From the NCBI GenBank assembly GCA_007123985.1, contig SLGA01000229.1, positions 1 through 22,397 on the forward strand: a DNA stretch of 22,397 nt. Reading direction: 5' to 3'. This DNA comes from Balneolaceae bacterium. GTDB lineage: Bacteria > Bacteroidota > Rhodothermia > Balneolales > Balneolaceae. This document shows positions 16,331 to 22,397 of this stretch, piece by piece (the first letter of the stretch is position 1; every line of letters begins with the position of its first letter). The notes under the pieces were generated by a model. It was given only the letters and a program-made list of their open reading frames with translations, was not told where the DNA came from and did not search any database. The position numbers were made by a program, and so were the translations under genes.

Positions 16331-17374
16331 GTGTCGCAAATCATTACCGGAATTCAACAAATTGGAATTGGTGTAACCGATGTTAATGATGCCTGGAAAT
16401 GGTACAGATCTGTATTTGGCACCGATGTACCCGTTTTTGATGATATTGCAGAAGCAAAACTAATGACCCGCTACACAGGCAACAAGGTACACTCACGCAG
16501 GGCCGTGCTGGCACTGAATATGAACGGGGGTGGTGGTTTCGAAATCTGGCAGTTTAAAAGCAGAAAACCCGAGAAATGCTCGTTCGAACACACCCCGGGT
16601 GATCTTGGAATCAACGCAGTAAAAATCAAATGCAGAGATATTGTAAAAGCACATTCGAAATTAACTTCAAACAATTCGATTACTGTCAGCGAATTATATA
16701 CTCTGCCCGGAGGTGAACAATCATTTCAGATCAGAGATCCCTATGACAATTTATTTCAGGTGGTAAAAGGGAGTTCATGGTTCCAAAATGGTAATAGCGC
16801 AACCGGCGGCGTTTGCGGAGCACTGATTGGTGTCAGCGATATTGATGCTGCCCTTCCGCTTTACACAGACGCACTCGGTTTCAATGAAACTGTGTATGAT
16901 GAAACCGAGGTTTTTGCTGATCTGGATCCTAATTACACGTTCAGGCGTGTTCTTCTCCGAAAAAAACAGAGGGATGAAGGTGCATTCAGCCGCCTCTTCG
17001 GCCATATAGACATCGAGCTCCTGCAGATATTTGGCCGCAAACCCAAGAAAATATATCATAACCGATTCTGGGGCGATCCCGGATTTATTCATATCTGTTT
17101 TGATGTGAACGATATGGACACACTTAAAGAGAAGTGTAACCTGCTGGGCTATAACTTCACGGTTGACAGCGCCACAACTTTTGATATGGGAGAAGCCGCC
17201 GGCCGATTTTCTTACATAGAAGATCCAGATGGAACACTCATTGAATTTGTACAAGCTCACAAGTTACCTATTTTAAAAAAGTGGGGATGGTACATCAATC
17301 TAAAAAAAAGAAAACATCAAAAACCCCTGCCTGACTGGATGCTTAAGACGATGAGTTTTAACAGGGTTAAATAA
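16331..17374 (+). CDS. Protein with two VOC (glyoxalase/dioxygenase-fold) domains
   Basis: This 347-residue protein starts with GTG; no in-frame ATG lies upstream, and the first VOC strand begins at residue 6 (TGIQQIGIGVTDVNDAWKWY). The first domain spans about 4-146 and the second about 161-308 (ALIGVSDIDAALPLYTDALGF to DPDGTLIEFVQAH). Possible metal ligands include His254 and Glu305 in the second domain. In the first, DPYDNLFQVV has Gln where VOC enzymes often carry the C-terminal Glu, so that half may be non-catalytic. A basic tail (about 316-347) follows. VOC proteins include glyoxalases, extradiol dioxygenases and epimerases; the reaction cannot be chosen from sequence. It lies after a terminator, with a Gfo/Idh/MocA gene next in the same direction. 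Confidence 0.85.
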   Translation: MSQIITGIQQIGIGVTDVNDAWKWYRSVFGTDVPVFDDIAEAKLMTRYTGNKVHSRRAVLALNMNGGGGFEIWQFKSRKPEKCSFEHTPGDLGINAVKIKCRDIVKAHSKLTSNNSITVSELYTLPGGEQSFQIRDPYDNLFQVVKGSSWFQNGNSATGGVCGALIGVSDIDAALPLYTDALGFNETVYDETEVFADLDPNYTFRRVLLRKKQRDEGAFSRLFGHIDIELLQIFGRKPKKIYHNRFWGDPGFIHICFDVNDMDTLKEKCNLLGYNFTVDSATTFDMGEAAGRFSYIEDPDGTLIEFVQAHKLPILKKWGWYINLKKRKHQKPLPDWMLKTMSFNRVK

Positions 17375-17385
17375 AAATAGTAGTT

Positions 17386-17464
17386 TAGTATTGAGTAGTG
17401 AGACATTTCTCGCAACTTGCAATACTCTAAACATATAAACCTCAATACTTGCTATTCAATACTT
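17386..17464. repeat. Structured intergenic element with CAATACT repeats and an inverted-repeat frame
   Basis: The gap between the VOC and oxidoreductase genes contains CAATACT at 17420-17426, 17443-17449 and 17458-17464, and its complement AGTATTG at 17387-17393. The outer arms 17387-17399 and 17451-17463 can pair over 13 positions with two G-T wobbles; an inner GAGA/TCTC hairpin sits at 17400-17411. A shorter perfect pairing also exists between AGTATTGAG (17387-17395) and CTCAATACT (17441-17449). This layout is like a dispersed palindromic intergenic repeat. Only one copy is in the window, so dispersion is unproven. No ORF, transposase or clear promoter is present in it. Confidence 0.55.
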
Positions 17465-17479
17465 AATAGAAAAAATACC

Positions 17480-18556
17480 ATGACAGATAAGAAAATTAAT
17501 GTACTTGTAGTGGGATGCGGAAACATGGGAGCCTCTCATGCACGGGCTTACCATCAACTTCCAGACTTTAACATTGTTGGGCTTGTAAGCCGCGGAGACA
17601 GTAAAAAACGCCTTTCCGATGAACTTGGTGGTCTTCCGCTTTTCAATGATTTTGCAACTGCCCTTGCGGAAACCAAACCCGATGCCGTTTGCATCAGCAC
17701 CTATCCCGGTACTCATGCCGAATACTCCATAAAAGCACTTGAAGCCGGTGCCCATGTGTTTGTTGAAAAACCAATCGCCGAAACTGTAGAAGATGCTGAA
17801 GCTATTGTAAATGCTGCTAATAAAGCCGATAAAAAAGTAATAGTGGGATACATTTTGCGCCATCACCCAGGTTGGAAAATGTTTATTGAGCATGCCCAGC
17901 AGCTTGGTAAACCACTCGTTATGCGGATGAACCTAAATCAGCAAAGTGACGGTGAAGAGTGGGGCGTTCATAAAAATATTATGGAGGCGATGTCGCCAAT
18001 TGTAGATTGCGGAGTGCACTATGTAGATGTAATGTGCCAGATGACTAAAGCCACTCCTGTAAGCGTTCACGCCATCGGGGCAAGACTTTCTGATGAAATT
18101 GACGAGAATCAATATAATTATGGACAACTGCAGGTGCGATTTGATGATGGATCAGTAGGATGGTACGAGTCCGGATGGGGGCCCATGATCAGTGAGCAAG
18201 CCTATTTTGTTAAAGACATTATGGGACCAAAAGGCAGTGTGAGCATCCGGAAGAATACATTCGATCTGCCCAGGGGTTCATCAGCTGATATTGGCGAACA
18301 TACCACGGTGAAACAGTTTTTGCTGCACTCTTCACAGGTGGATGAAAACGGCAAGATAAAGAACGATGATCAGATCATCGATGCACCCGAACAACCCGAC
18401 CATGATGAACTTTGCCTGTTTGAGCAAGAATATTTTCTTAAAACCATCAAAGAAGATCTGGATGTTTCCGATCACCTGAGAGAAGTGGTTCATACACTGC
18501 AAATTGTACTTGCCAGCGATGAATCGGTTAAGACCGGGAAGTCGGTTGAACTTTAG
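17480..18556 (+). CDS. Gfo/Idh/MocA-family NAD(P)-dependent oxidoreductase
   Basis: Starting at the ATG at 17480, the protein is 358 residues. An earlier in-frame ATG at 17417 would begin inside the repeat element and add 21 residues of non-family sequence, so it was rejected. The N-terminal Rossmann fold has VVGCGNMGASHARAYH (GxGxxG, residues 12-17). The EKP motif puts the catalytic-site Lys at 97. The C-terminal domain carries DCGVHYVDVM with Asp176 and His180 in the usual active-site positions. Members oxidise or reduce sugars, inositols and similar polyols using NAD(P); the substrate here is unknown. It follows the VOC gene in the same direction after 105 bases, and its stop is 34 bases from the convergent Nit gene. 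Confidence 0.9.
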   Translation: MTDKKINVLVVGCGNMGASHARAYHQLPDFNIVGLVSRGDSKKRLSDELGGLPLFNDFATALAETKPDAVCISTYPGTHAEYSIKALEAGAHVFVEKPIAETVEDAEAIVNAANKADKKVIVGYILRHHPGWKMFIEHAQQLGKPLVMRMNLNQQSDGEEWGVHKNIMEAMSPIVDCGVHYVDVMCQMTKATPVSVHAIGARLSDEIDENQYNYGQLQVRFDDGSVGWYESGWGPMISEQAYFVKDIMGPKGSVSIRKNTFDLPRGSSADIGEHTTVKQFLLHSSQVDENGKIKNDDQIIDAPEQPDHDELCLFEQEYFLKTIKEDLDVSDHLREVVHTLQIVLASDESVKTGKSVEL

Positions 18557-18590
18557 AAACCATTGATATTGTCTTCGCTCGGACTTTCTC

Positions 18591-19400
18591 CTAAAGAACC
18601 CTGTGTTTGAGTGAAGGCAGTTTCTTCCTCACCTCTGCCAATGTACTTGTATCGATTTCTGCTAATGCCATACCCGGTTCAGATCCGGCATTGGTAAGGA
18701 TAACTCCCCACGGATCGATAATCATGGAATGACCGTATGTTTCTCTTTTTGATCCGTGTTTACCCGTTTGAGCCGGTGCAATCACAAATGCGCTATTCTC
18801 TATAGCCCGTGCCTTCAAAAGTGTTTCCCAGTGAGCTTTACCTGTAGGTTTTGTAAATGCTGCAGGTACACATAACAATTCACTTCCCTGAAATGCCAGC
18901 TCTCTGTAAAGTTCTGGAAACCGCACATCGTAGCAGATGGACAAGCCAACAGAAATTTCAGGTTTTTTAAGCCGTATAGTAACAGCCTTTTTGCCAGGTT
19001 CCACCATTTCAGATTCTCTGTAGCTCTCTTTAGCTGAAAGTTCAACATCAAACAGATGAATTTTATCATATGCGGCAGAAATAACACCGGATGGTTCAAC
19101 GATAATTGCTCGATTGTACACTTTCCCATCTCCGGCCGGTACCGGATAACCACCACCAAGAATGGTTACATTAAACTCTTTTGCCCATTGAATAAGGCTC
19201 TTTTCAACCCTCTCAGCTATGGTTTCTGCCTGCTTAAGACGCTCTTTTTCGTTGCCCATAAACGCAAAGTTCTCGGGCAGCCCGATAAACTGCGCTCCTG
19301 CTTCTGATGCAGACATCACCCGCAAATAAATCTTTTCAAGATTATCATCGAGGTTGGGCTGGCTGTTTAGCTGAATAGCTGCGGCGAGAAATTTTGGCAT
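18591..19400 (-). CDS. Carbon-nitrogen hydrolase of the Nit1/Nit2 type (probable deaminated glutathione or omega-amidase)
   Basis: This 269-residue protein has the nitrilase-superfamily triad: Glu43 in LPENFAF, Lys113 in YDKIHLFDVEL and Cys156 in GLSICYDVRFPELYR. The length and the IHLFDVEL and CYDVRFPEL signatures fit the Nit branch, whose members hydrolyse the amide of deaminated glutathione or of alpha-ketoglutaramate, both side products of transaminases. This makes it a metabolite-repair enzyme in the cytoplasm. It is transcribed away from the secreted-protein gene at 19537 and converges with the oxidoreductase. Nit1 versus Nit2 substrate cannot be separated with certainty by eye. Confidence 0.92.
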   Translation of the reverse strand: MPKFLAAAIQLNSQPNLDDNLEKIYLRVMSASEAGAQFIGLPENFAFMGNEKERLKQAETIAERVEKSLIQWAKEFNVTILGGGYPVPAGDGKVYNRAIIVEPSGVISAAYDKIHLFDVELSAKESYRESEMVEPGKKAVTIRLKKPEISVGLSICYDVRFPELYRELAFQGSELLCVPAAFTKPTGKAHWETLLKARAIENSAFVIAPAQTGKHGSKRETYGHSMIIDPWGVILTNAGSEPGMALAEIDTSTLAEVRKKLPSLKHRVL

Positions 19401-19456
19401 GAGTGTTTGTTTAGGTATTCAATTACACTAATATAAAAAGTTGGGGCAGATCCTCA

Positions 19457-19486
19457 TTTCATTGTCTGATTGTACCGATAATTTCG
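19457..19486 (+). promoter_or_regulatory. Possible promoter of the secreted-protein gene
   Basis: TAATTTCG at 19479-19486 matches the Bacteroidota minus-7 consensus TAnnTTTG at all but one base. TTTC at 19457-19460 is in place for a minus-33 element, 18 bases upstream. Transcription would begin about 45 bases before the ATG at 19537. It lies in the divergent gap shared with the Nit gene. Motif match only. Confidence 0.3.
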
Positions 19487-19536
19487 TGAGTAAAGTAAAC
19501 CAACACAACAAAAAACCAAATAAACATACGTTTCCC

Positions 19537-20214
19537 ATGAAAACAATAGCCAGTACACTCCTTCTACTGATTTGTCTTCCTACGCTACTTTTTGGCCAGT
19601 CCATCGAAGAAGATGATTTCTTTGATCCCGCTTTTGTTTTTGAAATGGTTGATCCGGGCTTTTGTGAAATGCCGCCTGCAAATGTAACTGATCGTGATAT
19701 TTCCGAAATGCTGCGCGCCAACTATGATCAGGTTCCGATCAAAGGAAATATAACAGGCCCCATCAGCGGTGAAGTTTTAGGTGGAGGTTATTATAACTCC
19801 TTCAGCGATGGTGTTGTAGCCAGTTTTAACAATTTAATTTTACTGCCGGATGATGAAATCCTATCGCTCTGCCTGGTAGTAGTTCCTGCTGGTGATACAG
19901 CTTTAACAGAAGGCAGTGCCATGCTTGCAGGGCCTGCTCCCGAATCTATCGATGGCCAAACATTTCTTGCCATCATTCAAATTTCTGAAAGAGAAGGATC
20001 CGAACTCACACCTATTGGCTCACTTGTTGGCGGAACCGGTTCCGTAACTTTTGCGATGAAAGGGGATGAGTATCTTGAAGGAAGCCTGGAAATTAATGGG
20101 CGGATTGAGGGGCTTTCAGCAGAGGATGAACTCGATTTCTATCTGAGCTTTGACTTTGAAGAGATGATAAAAAATCCCCTCAGAATGATTCGCTGGTCGG
20201 TTGATAATGAATAG
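19537..20214 (+). CDS. Secreted acidic protein of unknown function
   Basis: I do not recognise this protein. From the ATG at 19537 it is 225 residues with a clear signal peptide (MKTIASTLLLLICLPTLLFG, cut before Gln21). An in-frame ATG at 19441 would put 32 polar residues before the signal, so the later start was chosen. The mature part is rich in Asp and Glu, with an acidic start (IEEDDFFDP). It then has alternating short hydrophobic and Gly-rich stretches suggesting a beta fold (GPISGEVLGGGYYNSF, LVGGTGSVTFAMKG, LEINGRIEG). Two cysteines remain after cleavage, about residues 43 and 112, and might pair. No lipobox, membrane segment or sorting domain is visible. It stands alone between a divergent Nit gene and a convergent kinase gene. 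Confidence 0.8.
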   Translation: MKTIASTLLLLICLPTLLFGQSIEEDDFFDPAFVFEMVDPGFCEMPPANVTDRDISEMLRANYDQVPIKGNITGPISGEVLGGGYYNSFSDGVVASFNNLILLPDDEILSLCLVVVPAGDTALTEGSAMLAGPAPESIDGQTFLAIIQISEREGSELTPIGSLVGGTGSVTFAMKGDEYLEGSLEINGRIEGLSAEDELDFYLSFDFEEMIKNPLRMIRWSVDNE

Positions 20215-20220
20215 TATGAC

Positions 20221-20256
20221 AAAAAAATAGCGGAGTAACTCAGATCGAGTTATCTC
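20221..20256 (-). terminator. Rho-independent terminator of the kinase gene
   Basis: Read on the minus strand, TAACTC (20252-20247) and GAGTTA (20241-20236) pair around a 5-base loop. GAG/CTC (20256-20254 with 20235-20233) extends the stem past a one-base bulge. A short CGCTA spacer and seven T residues (A run 20221-20227 on the plus strand) follow. It begins 5 bases after the kinase stop. The hairpin may also slow plus-strand transcription from the secreted-protein gene, but there is no T run on that side. Confidence 0.6.
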
Positions 20257-20260
20257 TTTG

Positions 20261-22397
20261 CTAATTACAGCCGGCGGCCAGTTGGTTTACCCGTGCTGCA
20301 CCTTCCGGAGATTCTGCTATATTAAGCCAGTAGTTTCGCGATCTCTCCAGGAGAAGTTCTGCTTCATGCCTGTTTCCCTTCATGCAGTGAACACCGGCTA
20401 ATACAGTATTGGCTCGTGCTACAAACGGGCTGTCATCCCCGTGCCCTATATCCGTCAATTTTGATGCAGACTGCTCCGCAAACTCCATAGCTCTATTTGC
20501 ATCATCCAAAAGGAGATGCTGGCGGGCATGGAGCATATCTGCTATAGCAGGGCGTGTATCCGCAATGCTTACCATGCCAATAATTGAATCGAATTCTTCA
20601 AGCGATTCCTCCGCAAGTACGGCATCACCATCATCAAGTGCGTGTGCTGCCTGCATCAGCAGTAGATTTGACCATAGTAACCCGTCTCCTGATTCCCTTG
20701 CCTCCTCCAGCATAGAGCTTAATTTTTCTATCGATGACCCACTCAAATCCGGGCTGCTCAATTCAACACGCAATCTCATGTGTTCGGTAACATTTGCCGT
20801 TCTTGGCGGCACCATATCCGGCACATTATCTGCATAGTGAATTTCTGCGGCAGCAGCCCTTTCTGGCAGGTGAAGTTCGGCAGCTGTTTGCAAAACACGG
20901 ATCAGCCAAACGGTTGAGAGCGAATTCCGGGGAGCGGCTACCTTTCCAACTTCCATCACCTCTTCGAATAGTGGCAGCGCCAAATGCAATTTCCCCGCAG
21001 CAGAGTAGGCTCTGGCGAGGTCTTCAAGTGATCGTGCATGCTCAAAACTCATCTCACCGTACAGATCGATAGATGCCTCAACCATACGATCAAGCAATTC
21101 CAAAGCCTTTACCGGTTCCGCATTTTGATAAAGGGCCGTACCATAAACTCGGGTGGCGTTTATTAAAATGGGATTCGATGTGCCGCCATACAAATTCTCA
21201 GCAATCTGCCAAGCACGTTCGGCAGTGGGTAGTTCCAGATCGTGCATTCCAAGATGACCTTTTGCAGCTTTCAGGTATAAAAGTGCTGAAATACACCCGC
21301 TGCTCTGTTCAAGCTCACCGGCACAGGCAAGATTCACCGCCTCGGATGCACTTTCGTACGCTCCCTGATAATCGGCAAGAATACTTCTTGAGTCATGTAA
21401 AACAAGCAGAAGCTGGCTTTGAAGCAGGCTGGTATCTTCATCAAGTTCTCGAAGGTCCCCCAATGTTTCTTTTACAAGCTCCCCGGCATCTTCAAAACGG
21501 TTGGCAAGGTTTAATGTAAATGCATATTCATATCGAATTTCACCCGTTGTGACAGGATCCAGCTGAGCACCTTCATCAATCAGCGCGAGTGATTTTTCAA
21601 AGTGTTCTCGGGCACGATCTATTACACTCAGGCCGAAGTATGTTCTACCGATAACTCCGTGCATTTCGGCGGCCAGAACAGGATTATCTGCAAGTTCGCT
21701 GTCCACCATGGCCGAGCCCTGTTCAAGAATATCAAAAACAGAAGGGGGCTGGCCATCCGTTACATAGGGATTGGCAGCTGTAATCATATTTGTCAAGAAC
21801 TCTTTCACAGCAGTAGCTCGTTCTGATTCAACAAGGGCTCTTTCTGCCTCGATTCGGGTTTGATTTGATTGCCATAAAACGCCTCCAATACCCACGAAGA
21901 ATAGAAGTACACAAAGTGCACTCAGTGTTACGCCGAGCTTGTTTCGCCTTACAAATTTACCCCATTTATAAGCTCGCGATGCCGGACGTGCAATGATCGG
22001 CAAATCATTTAAATAATTCAGTATATCACGGTTCAGCTGCTCGGCCGAACTGTATCTCATTTCCGGTTCTTTGCTGAGTGCCTTCAGAATAATTGTATCG
22101 GGGTCTCCGGAAAGCTCGTTCTTCAGCAGATGTTTTGTTGATGAACGGTTATTGCATATCAATTCAAGTTCGTCATCGCCAGTTAAGGCAATTCTTTGAC
22201 TCGGTTTTGCAGGTTCCTCTTCTAAAATAATCCGCTCCGTTTCAAGCATAGAGTTTCCCGTGAATGCAAAAGGGAGCACTCCACACAGCAATTTGTACAA
22301 TACCATTCCCAACTGATAAATATCTGTAGAAGTGTTTACCTGCTTGCCTCGAATCTGCTCGGGACTGGCATATTCCGGAGTTAAAAGGCGGTACCCG
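20261..22397 (-). CDS. Ser/Thr protein kinase with transmembrane helix and TPR region, 5' end outside window
   Basis: The frame is open to the right edge and gives about 711 residues of the C-terminal part. The first visible residues are the end of the kinase activation segment (TPEYASPEQIRG, subdomain VIII) and subdomain IX (DIYQLGMVLYKLLCGVLPF). The kinase C-lobe continues through LKALSKEPEMRYSSAEQL. A basic juxtamembrane stretch (KFVRRNK) leads to one membrane helix coded at about 21872-21937, then a short coiled region rich in Ala, Glu and Arg, then a long helical region with TPR-like pairs (for example AAEMHGVIGRTYFGLSVIDRAREHFEKSLALI). The kinase lies inside the cell and the TPRs outside the cytoplasmic membrane. 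Such kinases often follow an ECF sigma gene, which would be beyond the edge. The ATP-binding lobe and catalytic loop cannot be checked. Confidence 0.9.
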   Translation of the reverse strand, partial: GYRLLTPEYASPEQIRGKQVNTSTDIYQLGMVLYKLLCGVLPFAFTGNSMLETERIILEEEPAKPSQRIALTGDDELELICNNRSSTKHLLKNELSGDPDTIILKALSKEPEMRYSSAEQLNRDILNYLNDLPIIARPASRAYKWGKFVRRNKLGVTLSALCVLLFFVGIGGVLWQSNQTRIEAERALVESERATAVKEFLTNMITAANPYVTDGQPPSVFDILEQGSAMVDSELADNPVLAAEMHGVIGRTYFGLSVIDRAREHFEKSLALIDEGAQLDPVTTGEIRYEYAFTLNLANRFEDAGELVKETLGDLRELDEDTSLLQSQLLLVLHDSRSILADYQGAYESASEAVNLACAGELEQSSGCISALLYLKAAKGHLGMHDLELPTAERAWQIAENLYGGTSNPILINATRVYGTALYQNAEPVKALELLDRMVEASIDLYGEMSFEHARSLEDLARAYSAAGKLHLALPLFEEVMEVGKVAAPRNSLSTVWLIRVLQTAAELHLPERAAAAEIHYADNVPDMVPPRTANVTEHMRLRVELSSPDLSGSSIEKLSSMLEEARESGDGLLWSNLLLMQAAHALDDGDAVLAEESLEEFDSIIGMVSIADTRPAIADMLHARQHLLLDDANRAMEFAEQSASKLTDIGHGDDSPFVARANTVLAGVHCMKGNRHEAELLLERSRNYWLNIAESPEGAARVNQLAAGCN

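Noticed and set aside
17417..17479. Longer N-terminus for the oxidoreductase starting at 17417
   Set aside because: The extra 21 residues translate the CAATACT repeat element and precede a normal Rossmann start.
19441..19536. Longer N-terminus for the secreted protein starting at 19441
   Set aside because: It would bury the signal peptide behind 32 polar residues and cover the candidate promoter.
1..22397. CRISPR arrays, tRNA or rRNA genes, insertion sequences, phage or toxin-antitoxin genes
   Set aside because: None was seen on either strand: no regularly spaced long repeats, no cloverleaf-like stretches, no transposase or integrase motifs.

Overview
The window looks like chromosomal DNA from the Bacteroidota/Balneolota side of the tree. 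It carries a SusC/SusD pair with an ECF sigma factor and a FecR anti-sigma factor, a TonB receptor paired with a DUF4249 lipoprotein, T/A-rich leaders with few Shine-Dalgarno sequences, and a Ser/Thr kinase fused to a TPR region. That kinase type is common in Balneolota and Rhodothermota. The lineage is an inference from gene content; no rRNA or tRNA gene was seen to settle it. Coding density is high and no gap between genes exceeds 300 bases.

Layout. (1) 1-1483, minus strand: a compact acylphosphatase - RNA 2',3'-cyclic phosphodiesterase - alpha/beta hydrolase operon; the hydrolase runs off the left edge. (2) 1607-5076, plus: a TonB-dependent receptor followed 8 bases later by its DUF4249 lipoprotein partner. 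(3) 5147-9325, plus: an OxyR-type peroxide sensor with both redox cysteines, a small four-helix membrane protein of unknown function, and the ligase-associated exonuclease plus ATP-dependent DNA ligase pair. (4) 9482-16190, plus: a complete cell-surface signalling and uptake locus (ECF sigma, FecR, SusC with an STN domain, SusD) ending in a strong rho-independent terminator. (5) 16331-18556, plus: a double-VOC-domain protein and a Gfo/Idh/MocA oxidoreductase, separated by a structured repeat-rich spacer. (6) 18591-19400, minus: a Nit-type carbon-nitrogen hydrolase. (7) 19537-20214, plus: an unrecognised secreted acidic protein. (8) 20261-22397, minus: the C-terminal part of a membrane Ser/Thr kinase with TPRs, entering from the right edge, with its own terminator.

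How the genes work together. The sigma/FecR/SusC(STN)/SusD set is a self-contained outside-to-inside circuit: substrate binding at SusCD is relayed by the STN domain to FecR, which controls the sigma factor. No degradative enzyme lies in the unit, so the ligand cannot be named. The exonuclease and ligase form a DNA end-processing and sealing pair. Their usual helicase and phosphoesterase partners are absent here, and a redox-sensing regulator lies just upstream. No clearly new multi-gene system was found. The best leads are the membrane protein in the exonuclease/ligase cluster, the repeat-rich spacer at 17386-17464, the operator-like palindrome before oxyR, and the unknown secreted protein.
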